From NCBI GenBank assembly GCA_012932295.1, contig JAAONU010000011.1, forward strand, positions 16,514,136-16,578,135: a stretch of 64,000 nt of DNA, read 5' to 3'. The notes beneath the pieces were generated by a model. The model ran no database searches and was not told where the DNA came from. It saw only the letters and a program-made list of their open reading frames with translations. This DNA is from Cyclina sinensis. Its lineage: Eukaryota; Mollusca; Bivalvia; Venerida; Veneridae. A program made the position numbers and the translations under genes. Numbering within the stretch: position 1 is the stretch's first letter; the number at the start of each line of letters is the position of its first letter. Below are positions 10,372 through 22,860 of this stretch, piece by piece.

Positions 10372-11540
10372 TTTGTATCTCTGGATAATAATTGTGTGAC
10401 TGTTTTAGTATTACTTGATCTGTCAGCTGCCTTTGACACTATTGATCACCACTCACTTCTTTGTCGCTTGGAAGATCACTACGGTGTCTCCGGCAATGCT
10501 ATTAATTGGATATCTTCCTATCTAAGTGACAGACATCAGACCGTATGCGTTGAAGGTGAACTCTCGCAACCTGTTCTCATGAAATACAGCGTCCCACAAG
10601 GCTCTGTGTTGGGTCCGAAATATTTCACTATGTACACCAAGCCAGTGGGTGGTATTTGTCGTCGGCATGAATTACTAAATCATTTCTACGCTGATGACTC
10701 TCAGTTGTATATTTCATTCAAACCACTGAACAATACATGCAAGTCGGAAGCACTCCATCGTATTGAACGCTGTCTATCTGAAATTATCACTTGAATGACA
10801 ACATGTTGAAATTAAACGCTGAAAAGACCGAGGTCATGGTGTTCTCTTCCAAAAACAATCTCAAGCATGTTGACAATCTGACAATTGACGTGGGCAGTGC
10901 AACTATCGTGCCTACAGACTTTGTAAGAAATTTGGGTGCATATTTCACGCCACAAATGGACATGGACAAACATGTAAACACCGTTTGCAAATCTGCGTAT
11001 TTCATATTGCGAAATATCGGACGCATCCGCAAATTTCTCACTATGGACGCCACAAGAACTCTAATTAATTCATTAGTGACATCAAAACTTGACTATTGTA
11101 ACTCTCTCCTTGTTGGAATCTCAAGCTCAAATCTAAATAAACTCCAGCGAGCTCAGAACACCGCAGCTCGAATCATCTTAAGAACCTCACGTTATAACCA
11201 TATAACACCGGTGCTTAAAGAACTTCACTGGCTACCCATTTGTCAAAGAATAAAATACAAAGTGCTTGTTTATACGTACAAAGCACTCAATGGCCAATGT
11301 CCCCAGTATTTGACTGATTTGTTGAATGTGTACAGACCTACTCGTGCTCTACGTTCAAGTAATGATCTGTCACTAGTTGTGCCAAGAACCAGGACAGTGA
11401 CTTTCGGAAATCGAAGTTTCAGTCATGCTGCTCCCTTTCTTTGGAATGCTCTGCCGGACGCTATTCGCAGTTCATCTTCGTTGGACATTTTTAGGAAACA
11501 TCTTAAAACTCATTTATTCTTAGATTACTACGGAAACTGA
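10372..11540 (+). pseudogene. Truncated LINE reverse transcriptase, one frameshift
   Basis: The first frame (to the stop at 10792-10794) has LLDLSAAFDTIDH (first catalytic Asp), VPQGSVLGP and the catalytic YADDSQLY box. The second frame (10791-11540) continues with LKLNAEKTEVMVFS, the thumb, and the C-terminal domain ending KTHLFLDYYGN. The expected join reads I-T-W-M-N-D-N; the sequence there is consistent with a 4-base deletion that creates a TGA and shifts the frame. An in-frame TGA at 10369 marks the 5' truncation. Reverse transcriptase copies the element RNA at the target site; this copy cannot because the endonuclease and much of the polymerase are missing. Confidence 0.88.
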
Positions 11541-11568
11541 CATGTGTAGTGTTTAAAAACTGTCATAT

Positions 11569-11777
11569 TTTACCCGTTATGTTTTTAACTGCTGAAACAA
11601 ATCCATCTTAATGTCTTATTCTTACCCGTCATGTTTTAACTGCTGCAACAAATCCATCTTAATGTCTTATTCTTACCCGTCATGTTTTAACTGCTGCAAC
11701 AAATCCATCTTAATGTCTTATTCTTACCCGTCATGTTTTAACTGCTGCAACAAATCCATCTTAATGTCTTATTCTTA
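11569..11777 (+). repeat. 51-bp tandem repeat, four units, in the LINE 3' UTR
   Basis: 'acccgtcatgttttaactgc' followed by 'caaatccatcttaatgtc' recurs with 'ccc' at 11573, 11625, 11676 and 11727, a period of 51-52. Units 2-4 look identical; unit 1 differs at a few positions (cgttatg, gctgaaac). It lies between the ORF end and the LINE terminal hairpin. Confidence 0.9.
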
Positions 11778-13135
11778 CTAATCTGATTCATATCGTTTTA
11801 TATGGTTACGTTTTTTTTTCATTCTAACTAAAATTATTACGCTTAATGTATGTTTTAGGTATTTAATATATAATGCTGTTTTATTGTTTTACAGTATATA
11901 CCTTGCTTTTTTTCTTATTGTTTTGATATGTAAGTTGTACATTATTTTATATCAAGTTTCCTTTTTAATTTTACTATTGTAAAGCACTTTTGAACGTGTA
12001 TCAACATGAAAAAAGTGCTATATAAATCTGGTGTATAATAATAATAATTTGACGGGTGATATCAGTTCAACGAATTTGCTTCTTGATATTAAATTACTGC
12101 CTGTGATACACAATATTTCGATGCTCTCTGCTTTTGAGATAATAACTGAAAGAAGCAAATGTTACTTCATATTGTTCCGTCATGCTCTCGAAAACAACAT
12201 CGTCGATGTTATGAACCCACGGAAGCTTAAATTCAAAGAACTGAAGACAAATATCATTCAATAGCATTATGCAATATTTTTACAGTTTCATTAAGTGAAT
12301 TGAATGTGAAAGTTGTAATCACGAATAATCACTACAAATAAAGTAAAAATCAAGTATTAAGAGAACTTTAAAGGTAACTTAAAGGATATTCTTCTTAAAA
12401 TTGTTAAAAAGTCTTTAGTTCTTTGAAAAAGTTTGAATATTTTCTTTCTAGAAGTTGGTTTATGGCAATTACTTATGTATTTGAAATAAATGGACAGCAA
12501 GGATTTACAACAACAGATATTGTAAGACACTATTAGATAACCTGAAAAATCTGTGAACCGGGAACAAACAAATAGATGACCAGTCTTATTGTAAGACCGA
12601 AATGTCACATGCTACTAAAATATTTCAGAAATGTTACAGACACGCATGGGATAAATAGTTTTTTTAACATGCGTACAGTATGAGAAAAGTAGCTGATAAT
12701 GACATCAGATTAAATTATCTTTGCTTCGTGGTTTTTGAAAGATATATAATACATAGCTCATTTGATACCTACAACTTCATCAAACAGTTTTAAACCGAAA
12801 GTACACGAGACAATGTTTAAATAAATCTATTTGCCTTTAATTCAATTGGTGCAGTTTCATATATATATAAATCACTTATCCAGGTTATTTAAAAATGTCA
12901 AATAAGTTTTTGTTTTCGTATACCAGGAAGTACTCGCATATAGGTGTATATGTTATTTTTTATTTTACATTTGATATCGTTTTCGCTATGTTTGGTATAA
13001 CAAAAACACCGATTTATGGAAGGCCATTGAATTTTTTTTCAAATCTAAAAATATTTTTTTATTTAACCTGGTGGCCTAATCGTTGTCACGAAGTATAACT
13101 AAGTTAAAGAAATACGGTATAATGAAGGGATCTTA

Positions 13136-13210
13136 TTGGTCTGCTAAGTCGTGACCACGAAATAATTTTTTTTCTTAGTCACGAAATATCTTTTGGTTTT
13201 CGTTTATTTC
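13136..13210. repeat. Degenerate 'cacgaaata' repeat
   Basis: 'cgtgaccacgaaataatttt' is followed by 'cttagtcacgaaatatcttt' and 'cttagtcaaaattc', resembling the bivalve 'gtggccacgaaata' repeat as recalled. It lies in the part of copy A that copy B lacks. Short and decayed. Confidence 0.3.
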
Positions 13211-14317
13211 TTAGTCAAAATTCAAGGGGTAGGAACTTTTTTCTGTTTTATACTTTCTTTGTTAAAAGTCATGGACAAGAAATATTGTTTTTGTGTCTTT
13301 GTTTTATTCTTAGTTATTAATCGTTGCCATTACATAAAATAATGGAAAAAAAATCAATGTCCCGTCGTTACTTCCTTACATAATCAAATCTATTCAAAGA
13401 ATCGGTTGGAGAAACTGTTAGTGATAACACATGATTGCAGGGATAACCCATTCCGAAACTGTTGGTACTCTGTTCTAGGGTCTGTCTAGGGAATGACGTT
13501 AGTTAGATTTTAAGGTGTACCAGAACTGGTTTGTCAACAGCTTTGTCTCCAGCAGTGTTAATGTGAATGGGTGTTTTCACAAAATTTTGAGGATTGCATC
13601 AAACCTTGCCAAGAAAAAGAATATGAAAAGTAAAGTGAAGCAAATAACACATGATACATGACATACACATTGAGTGTTGGAAGGCAATTTTCGCGCAATA
13701 CTCAGGACGTTAAAGCAGCGTGATTTTTACTAGAGATAAACCTATCAGGCGTTAAAGTAATATTGAACAGTCAAAGCGCGAGCCTCTTATTTAACGTGAT
13801 AGGAGGTCTTGAGTTTAAAGACTTTCTGCATGCAATTCCTATTTCAAAACCTCTCGAAGAAACAAGAAACTCAATAATGATGGTAACTTTAATATCAAGA
13901 GATTCATGTATTTTGTCTCGGGACTTAGACGTTTAAGGCATTGCTGAAACATATCTTTTAAATGATATTATGTTATACCCTGAGGTTACAGTTGGTATGG
14001 TTTCAATAGGAAGCAGATATAAAAATGCAAAACAAGCTCGGGGGGAGAAGGGCGGGGGTGTAGAAGTTTTTGTTGTAAAACAAAATTTATGTAAATTATT
14101 TAAAAAATACTTCTGAAGGTATAATTTGTTTGAATATGATACATAAGTATGGAAAGTTTACTATATTTCCATGAGTTTGTTTTTAAAGAAATTTACAGCT
14201 TTCAAAACATAGGTTTAGTTTTTTGCGGTGAATTTAATAGTCCTTCTGGAAATTTGTAAGATGTCATCACAGGGGTGCCTATTATCTGTGAACGTGATGT
14301 TTTCTACTCATTTATTC

Positions 14318-14545
14318 GGTTGATTTTACATTCATTTTTGTTCCAGATGAGTTATAGGTTGTTTGGCAAGTATACATACCTAGAAATTGTTGTGCATGAC
14401 CATTTAGATTACAATTTTATTGCAAAAGTAATTGCTGACAGTGCCAACAGAGCTCGTTGTCTATTAATTGCAAAAAGTAATGGATTAGATGATGCATCTT
14501 ATCATGTGTTTACAAAATTAATTGATTCAGTAGTACAGCCGGTAA
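14318..14545 (+). pseudogene. LINE reverse transcriptase C-terminal fragment (RTE/Ingi-like)
   Basis: One frame reads FIFVPDEL then a stop then VV; the next frame continues GKYTYLEIVVHDHLDYN, then AKVIADSANRA, LLIAKSNGLDD and FTKLIDSVVQPV. This matches the region after the catalytic box of the LINE family also present at 55780-57725, which has YKYLDIVLTEFLNYS and SANRALGLLIAKSKSFGG. The fragment therefore carries one frameshift and is cut at both ends. 'ttttgttccag|atg' at its start and 'cag ccg|gtaact' at its end mimic an exon, but the family match shows the boundaries are accidental. It lies in a segment missing from copy B. Confidence 0.75.
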
Positions 14546-14559
14546 CTTAGAATCAGTTT

Positions 14560-17500
14560 TACTTTTTAAATGTGCAGTCGTGTGCATGCAAAATGATGTA
14601 AGAGTTGTAAGAAAAATGGGCTAGAACTCCTTCATTTGTATGATTCAATCGTTTCTAAGGCTTTGCTCTTGCATACCTTGCTTAAACATTGGTCGAATCA
14701 TTAAGCGTGGAGCGTGTGTCACCTTTAAAAGTTTTCTTTTTTTTCGCGTAAGTTGTATAAACTGAAATAACGGTGTAAAGAAAAAAATTAGAATAGTATT
14801 GTTCCTTATCTATTGATATACCAAAACATGATATTGTAAATAAGCTGGCCAAAGTTAAAAACTGCTCGTTTCAATAAACATTCAGTACATTTGACATTTT
14901 GCTTTAAAGTTATGGTGACAATGATAGGGAATAATTAACATTTATATTAATATCTAGTAAAATCAATAAATAATGTCAGTAAACAAAATAATTTTATTTT
15001 AATGAATTGAGTGAGGAACAAGTCACCATCCTGGTCACTGTTTCCTGAACATTTCTTCTGGGATTCATTTCTTTCTAATAAAAAGCGTACGATTTTTTGG
15101 CATTTGGAATGGGGCACTATTTCATCGACAAAGTAAACAGAAGAAAAACATTGGTACTTATTAATTCTTAGTGACAATGTTCTATTTAGAATGTGATAGA
15201 ATTGTGCTTCACAACGAAACTGAAATAGTTATGTTGTCGGAAATACTGCTGGTCTTATTTATAGGAAGGTATGTACTGCATCAGAAGATTTTTAAAAACT
15301 AACATGTTTGGGATGATGAGGAAATATTAATAAGATAATAAACGTTAAGAGGTAAGTGACTGATTTTAAATCTAAATTACCCTAAGCATAAAATAGGCAT
15401 ATTATATGAAAGAGTTGCGGGATAATAAATTGATCTTTGAGAGTGTTAAACATTTTATTCAATTTGTTTGACAGATAGATAGCACAGAGGGTTTAACCTG
15501 ACTACCGTAAGGTATACAACAACGGGAAACACAAGCAAGAATTCGGACAAACAGAAAATCTCCTAAGGTTGCCCTTCCTTTAAAATTAAATACAAACCCG
15601 TGACTAAATTCAAATATGCTTTCTCAGCGACATATATATTTACTCAGAACACATTCGTAAAGCAACATTTCATTGAAAATACACAAAACAATTACTTATG
15701 ACATTTAAAAATCGACGGGCTCCTACTAAAACAAATACACTAAAAATATAGAGAGATCATTTACTGCTTTTATGAAAAAAGAACAACTTAAATACTGCCT
15801 TGCCATTTATTTAAATATCTGTATATGTTCTAATACACTTTCTCCTTCAAATATGAGAAAATCACGTGTTTCGGATGAAATTTCATAATGTGTAAAATAC
15901 ACGTGACACCATAATAATTGTTACCGTTCCAAAAAGTGTATCTTGTTCTAATAAGCCAGCACAGTTTGACTACATTTTTATCTGTAAATGTGTTTTAAAT
16001 ATGTAAGTCGCAGGACTATTCTTTCTGGATAGATCAGTACTTGACCCTTCCCAAAGACATTTTAGCAGAATGACCTGCTGAACTAAACCCCCCAAACCAC
16101 GCTGATTTATGGATCGCTTTAATTTATACATGCAAAGAAGAAACAGTTTTATGTAAAGTATAATACTTTACAATATGTTTTCATAAATGTTTTAGCATGT
16201 TATTCAGTTTTCATATGTGACAGTAGAGTACACAATGTTGTCTGTGAGACAAAAAATCATTCTGTCATTATTTTGGCGTGTAGTAGAAAATACAATTTAA
16301 CTTTTTCAGGCTTTATTCCACTACTGTAGAATTCAACGGTATTTCTATACATAGCGCCCCAAACTTACGACTTCAAAGTTAGAGCGAGTTGTCCGGAATC
16401 AGATTAATTTAGTGAATTTCAAGAATTTTGTCTGACCTGTTAAAGCGCATTACGACTGAATCGGTCAACCCTTTTCTCTATTAGGCAATTTTCGATATTT
16501 TTTTTTCAAATAGCTATACATATGGAACCGAAAATGGATCTTTCTCCATTTTTATAAATAAAGTAGTTTGTTCATACACTTGTGGTATTTCAACCTGTTT
16601 ACAATTTGATACCATGGTATTTTACAGCCTAAACAAATAGTACTTTTATCTCAGGAATGTCAGTAATAAAACAAACCCAATTATGAAAAGAACCTGTAAC
16701 ATTGCAGTTCATTTAATTTAACTTTAATTATAACATTCAGCATAAAAGGAAAACGGATTGACGATATTACTCAAAACTGATTTATAAGCAAGCAGTGTGA
16801 GTCATAAATTTGATAAGATACAGAAAGGACTTTACACTGAAACAGAAACATATTTAAATGCCAGTTTTACATGAGTTCTTTCCTATGTATAGAACTATTT
16901 TAGGATCAAATATTTTTTTGCTATAGAATTGGATAACATTTGTTAAAGTTATTTTTTTAGGCCACTGGCTTCTGATTTCACCTTGACTTTCGTTTTATTG
17001 TAAAGTGAAAGAAAGATCGCTGTTCAAATTTCATTTATGTACCAAAAAATCATCGATATTTCATTGTTTACTTGCCACGAAATAATAAAAAAGGTCTCGG
17101 AAACGAGCACTTTGGCTCTAAAACCAATCTTAAAGGTTCATAAACATTTTTCGATTGCATTACATTTGCACATTTGAAATTCGTGAAAGAAAGGAAACGA
17201 TAGTATTTACTAAGATATCGGCGAAAATATTGGATTACACATTTTTGTCCTTTCGGTAATGTAAAAGCGTTTTCTGCTTGCGCATCCTTCCGGCTAAATT
17301 ACGTTACAAAACCAGTAAATTAACTGGTGCTGTAGAACCTTTACTCATGTAGTCAGTGTATACTTTTCAAGATTCATGTGCCGCAAATCCTTCATTTAAT
17401 TAGACAGTTATAACACTACTTAGTACATGAAACGAAATATCATAATACCTTAGCTTCTAACAAGGTTCTACAAAATCTCTTCCACTACATCTGGGTAAAT

Positions 17501-18110
17501 AAAATACGATTTAAAGGACTAAATGCATGGAATAAAAGATAAAACGCAATGGCAAACTAATGTTAAAACACAAACTGCAACGCGTGTGTTCTTTTTAGGT
17601 GCTCCTTTAAACGATCGGTAAGATCTGTCATACGAATTCTTTAATTAGAATTTACTTTACAATGAAGAAAATTAATCATAATTGTAACGTATCAGTAATA
17701 TTCATTTACAAGTGACTCGAAAAATGTCTGTTCAGTTTCTTTCTTTCAGTTGGGCTCATAAGTACTACGTCTGGAAAAATGGTTTGTGTTCTCATTCAAA
17801 GACATGTTTATTCTATTATTACTACTTTGTCCTTCCTTTCTGATTAATTCTCTTTGAAACTGTTAAAGATAGTCAGACGTAAAAACATTATGTATTGAAA
17901 AGAAGTTCATAAATATACCTTATATATGATTGAAATGCTTTTAATTTGGTTTCATTTTTTTGCTTCAAGGAAAAGCTATTCATGATGGGAGACTCTACCT
18001 CAATAAATTTTGATTTATTTTTGTAACGAAAATATAGATGAATTAACTATGTCGACAAATTTTTCCTAGAAAACAAAGCAAATGATTCATACAAAGCTTT
18101 TAATACGTCG
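14560..18110. other. No gene seen; mostly copy A sequence
   Basis: AT-rich DNA. From about 15530 it aligns collinearly with copy B. A terminal-looking ORF at 14947-15177 (minus) has no splice support or recognisable motif. Nothing else supported. Confidence 0.5.
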
Positions 18111-18111
18111 T

Positions 18112-18256
18112 GCATATTTTACGTATATACAATTTATATAACAAGCCATCTTCTTTAAAATGTTACAATTCATGAATGTCAGCAGTTGAACTAGCTTCAA
18201 CATGTTTGGTCTCTTGAAAAGATATTCGTCAATATCACATATGTTCTTGGACTGTT
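18112..18256 (+). repeat. 145-bp direct repeat, left copy
   Basis: The segment from 'gcatattttacgtatataca' to 'atgttcttggactgttc' is about 90 percent identical by eye to 19597-19752 in the same orientation. The two copies bracket about 1.34 kb that includes the 21-bp palindrome array. Confidence 0.85.
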
Positions 18257-18281
18257 CTTAATCTTATTTTCTTTCAACGAA

Positions 18282-18392
18282 TTATTATTTTGTTTAAACA
18301 AAATCTTATTTCGTTTAAACGAAATCCTTATTTGTTTAAATGGAATGTTAATTCGTTTAAACGAAATATGATTTCGTTTAAACGAAACAAAA
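18282..18392. repeat. Five 21-bp tandem palindromes centred on GTTTAAAC
   Basis: GTTTAAAC starts at 18292, 18313, 18355 and 18376, with GTTTAAAT at 18334: five units at exactly 21-base spacing. Around each centre the palindrome extends, for example ATTTCGTTTAAACGAAAT. Copy B has no equivalent. Each unit can fold alone or pair with any other, so the array is both a tandem repeat and a set of nested inverted repeats. Confidence 0.92.
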
Positions 18393-19396
18393 TAAATGTG
18401 ACATTAAAAGAGTGTGTATAATGTCACTTTAGGTGCTCCGTTGGTAAAGGAATTTGCTTTTTTCCTCTTGAAAAAGGTTATGAAGATGTATTTAGAACAC
18501 TTAAGCTCTTACGTAACGTTATCCACCGGGAACGACCGATCTGCCAAAAAGTAAAATTAATTTTGGTAAATCTTCACTTTGTGAATCCTTAAAACGTTCA
18601 AAATAATCATTTAAAACATTAAAAAAAATATTTTACCTGTTTTGAATATATAAATATTTTTATCACAACAGTCACCTCATACTTACGGATTATGAATGTA
18701 GAATTATATAATAATCAAGAATTTACATATTTGTCGAAGATTCTTGGTTAAAATGACCTAAATACTCTTGTAAATAGAATTTTGCATTGGTGCATATAGG
18801 TTATACTGTATCGCTAGATTTAAACATTATGTGAACAGTCGCAGCTGCATTTTCTTTATGAATTCATATGTCGGCCTGAAATGATTTGACGAAGGGTGTG
18901 CTTAATGTACATTCATTTAATGTCGATTTTAGATATCATTTTAACATTAACACTTTGATGTATTCAATCTTTTTGTTAAACTGAAAAAGTCTCTTCGGAA
19001 AGATGCTCTTTAAAGTTGATACGAGATTCTAAATTAATTGACTAAACGCATGATACTGTTGGAAGATTTTTCTACCGATCATATTAAGATGTCATTGTTA
19101 CAAGATCACATTAAAGTTTCAAAGGGAAGAACAAATTAGCAAAAAAATAATTGCACTTTCTGCATACAATACAGTTTTGCTTGAAAATAGTTTATGATGC
19201 TATTCTAAACTATTATGATATTATTTTGCCATATTATGCCTATATTAAAAGTAATTGGTGGCAATGTAGATGGATAACATCATTCTAACTGAATTTCTTG
19301 TACAGATTTCATTTTCATTTTCACAGGGATTCTGGAATAACACTCAGTATGAAAAGGATTGATGTCATGTCTAGCTGAGTAAATCTAGAAACTTTG

Positions 19397-19429
19397 ACAG
19401 AACAGAACAGAACAGAACACACAGAACAA
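19397..19429 (+). repeat. (AGAAC)n microsatellite
   Basis: Four to five units of 'agaac' with an 'acac' interruption. Confidence 0.8.
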
Positions 19430-19596
19430 TAATTATATTAATATTTGAGCATTTAGCTCCTTATCTACAAGAAACTGTTTACATATTTTATGGTCAATAA
19501 CTTTGCGCATAACAAGGTATATTAAGCATAAAGAACAATGCCTAACATAATATATATAACGTGCCTATGGACTCTTTTCAAATATCTAACTAACTC

Positions 19597-19752
19597 AGCA
19601 TTTTTTACGTATATACAATTTATATAACAAGCCACCTTATTTAAAATGTTACAATTCATGGATATCAGCAGCTGAACTAGCTTCAACATGTTTAGTCTCT
19701 TGAAAAGATATGCGTCAATATAACATATGACAATGTTCTTGGAGTGTTCAGC
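19597..19752 (+). repeat. 145-bp direct repeat, right copy
   Basis: Matches 18112-18256 with scattered substitutions and a short insertion ('atgacaatgttcttgg'). Copy B sequence resumes directly after it (about 19757). Confidence 0.85.
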
Positions 19753-22029
19753 TTCAACTCGTAAATCTCATGTTTACTTGTCTGACGAAAAGAATTCAGT
19801 TGGTTGGAACGAATAAAATGAAAATAAAAAGGATTGAACGTATTAATATTACAACAACTTATATGGCAACCTTTGTCAAACGTCGTGATACAGCTTTTTT
19901 AAAGCTATATACGTGGTCTTAATGGCCCTGATTTAAAAGACATTACTTTTCACTTATGCGTACACACAGAAAAACTTTTACTTTTTACTTTTATTTATTT
20001 ACGTACAAAGACTTTTTACTCTCATTAATTAAAGTTGAATATGGTAAATATCTTTGATGACTAGCCCACTTACAAATTAAATTTACACCTTATACTGGAA
20101 AGTATATTTTTTGTGCTGCCCCGCACCTAGCCAATTTAATTTAGTATTATTAATGGGAAACTAAACAACAACTGTGTTCACGTTTTCTCCAGACAATGCC
20201 ATTTATCTTACGTTCTTTCGAAATAATCTGAGTTTGAAATTCAAGATTTAGTAAACAATCACAACAGTTGCATTCTTATTTGAAAGTACGTTGTTAAATT
20301 ATAATGTAAAATTTAATACAATGAGAATAATTTATGTTTCACGTTACAGGGCTAGCATATATGCTAGTCAATGGAAATGTCACATCTCAACATGTTATTA
20401 AAGATGCGTATGGTCTATTTTTCTACCTTATTTTGTGTTTGGAGACTTTTATTTCATAAAATATATTTAATTTTATCATCAAAAACGGGTTGCTTGCAGT
20501 TAGTTTCAAAGCAGGTGTTTTATTATTAATAACAAAATATATCATATTTCTAGTTTAGGAAGGTTACGGAAACTAGAAAAACCAAGTTTAACGAAGATAC
20601 GGAGTAAACCTCAATATATTGCAATACACCACCAAGTTTTCGTTAACTGATAATAACTGGTATTAAATTTGCATAGGTATTAATTTTTATCAACTTTTAC
20701 ATAAAATTCAACGCCACACACTTTCCTCCATTAAACAACAGACCATCATTCCGTAAGATGTAATTTTGAAAACGAGTGTTCTAACAGGTGGATTAGAATC
20801 AATTTTCAGCAGCATTTTTATGGGAAAAGTGACCAGACAAAGATCAAAAATATCATTTGTTAGACTAAGTTTGATTGGATGTATTTTTCCTGCCAACACA
20901 TTAGTTAACGAGGATTTTTTTCATAGTTATGACATTGCCATCTTTTCTTCCGAATCAGCGGCTGAAAAATAACCTGTTAAATTTCGTCGCCAATTCACCC
21001 AACACTATGATTTGTTTTGACATTAATTTAGATATTGTAAGAATAAATAACATGTCTTCTTCTTATTGATTGAAATTATATTTGTCCACTGACATTTCAA
21101 GTTTTTGCAAATTTTATGGCACTATATATAATTTAATCAGTATCACCTGCCAGTTAACTAAAGGATAAGTGAGTAAACAATATATAATAAGTTAATTGTT
21201 AACATTTAACTGCTCGAGCGGCTGCGTTGTTCCAGACTAAATCAGTTTAACTAATACTGACCTATTCTTAAATTTACAAACTCCAGTTTAATTTCCAAAA
21301 GATGAAATGTACTTAAAAAGCAGGATTTACAATGGTGTTACAAGTATTCTTCTGTTGAGAATATAAATTACAACAGACATTAGACCTTTTGTTTGTAGTA
21401 AATGTAGGGTCTCGTGACTACCAATGTTCCCGTGGGTAATTTGCAGTTTGTTATTGAATGTGTCATCAAGATACTGAACTTCAGATTTGTAGATATGAGA
21501 TTGTATTTTGCTGTTTGAACAATAGGAATGTCCGTTCGTAGCGTAGCTGAAGACATCTTTATTATCTTATTATTTATGGTTTATTCTATCTTAGTAAAAA
21601 TTAGCAATTAACTTCAAAGGGCGTTAAGCTAAGGTTAGTTTTCTATTTTTGTTCTGAATACAGATTGAAAATGAAAAAATAGAATCAGTTACTTCATTTA
21701 TGTTAGATTCATTCTCTTTATAAGTGCATAAAACTATTTGAATATTTAAATTATTTCGACAAGGGCTTTCTACAACACAAAGATTTAATGTTTAACTGTA
21801 TTTCAATGAAAGAAGGAGGGCATAGAAATGCTTGTTTCCTACGCCATCGTTATGCGAAAAAATGCACAAATGACAAAATACACATTTCTTAGTTATTAAG
21901 ATAGCTTAAAGAGAGTGTTGGTTTACAAACGTGTATAAAACTTTTCATATATAACACATACATATACATAAGGGTTTTGGATTAGGAAAGGGTTGCCATA
22001 TGTCTTTGTAATTTTTTTTTTATATTTAA

Positions 22030-22860
22030 AATTAAACACATGACCTCAGTTAGGTAAAGAATGATCAAAGCGGCATAATTTTAACACTCCTGGTATAAGT
22101 TTACAAGACCACATACCAAATTTCAGAAATCTCAGTCTGATAGTTTTTGATAAGAAGGTTTTAGAATTCACAATACGGTTATGCAGAACATCTTAACTCA
22201 GGGATGGAGCTAAAAATACCCGACGGGCAAATTTGGACCAATCCTGGTAGATATCCTTTAGGCAATGTTTCATGCATAAGTTCAGGACACAGGCCGTGTA
22301 ATTTCAAACCAGAAGAGTTTTAAAGATTTTCCTCTATATTTTTACGTGAAATGTGACCCCTGGGAGGAGCAAATTACGACTTAAGGGGCATACGTTGAAG
22401 AAATAATAAACGTTAATAAGACAATGCTTCACACCAAATTTCAGAACCAACACCTTATTAGTTACTGACAAGAACAATTAAAAGCGTTTTGTCTGTAAAT
22501 TTCTGTCTATAAACCCTGAAGTAGAACTAAAATTGATCCAAAAGGTAAAACTCTAACAATTTTTCTACATTTCTACTGGGAAATGCTTTATGCAGAATTT
22601 AAAAACTCTGAGCCTTCTAGAGTCAGACTTTGTATTGCTGTGTAAAACATTTAATCTCAAGCATGCAACCAATGATAAAATTTGAAAATTGTTGTTGAAG
22701 CCACTTGATAATGCTTCACAACATATTTTAAAAGTGTCAGCTTTACAGTTTTTGACAGGTAGATTTAAAAGGGTTTGTCTGTATAAGTATATACTACAAA
22801 AATGGTAAACGGTTATGTTGAACCAACCAAGCAAGTTTCAGCTATTTCTAGGTTATTGAT
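22030..22860. repeat. Degenerate repeat-like block specific to copy A
   Basis: Loose recurrences such as 'cataccaaatttcagaa' (22114), 'cacaccaaatttcagaacc' (22431) and 'ccaagcaagtttcagc' (22826), each followed by 'ttagttactgacaagaac'-like sequence, suggest an old tandem family with unit length I cannot fix. It is missing from copy B. Confidence 0.35.

Larger units (their letters stand above)
10372..12049 (+). mobile_element. 5'-truncated CR1/L2-type LINE
   Basis: The element starts inside the reverse transcriptase palm domain and runs through the 3' end. Its 3' UTR contains a 51-bp tandem repeat and ends in a hairpin (AGCACTTTT at 11983-11991, AAAAGTGCT at 12011-12019) followed by 'atataaatctggtgtat' and an (ATA/AAT)n tail at 12036-12049. 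That tail and hairpin are typical of CR1/L2-like LINEs. 5' truncation is the usual outcome of target-primed reverse transcription. No clear target duplication was found. The element is absent from copy B. Confidence 0.88.

Noticed and set aside
12031..12264. 77-codon frame starting in the LINE tail
   Set aside because: It begins in the (ATA)n tail of the LINE; the homologous stretch in copy B (26388-26540) does not keep the frame.
20708..20972. Opposing frames of 63 and 68 codons
   Set aside because: The matching copy B stretch (30730-30960) has indels that break both frames.
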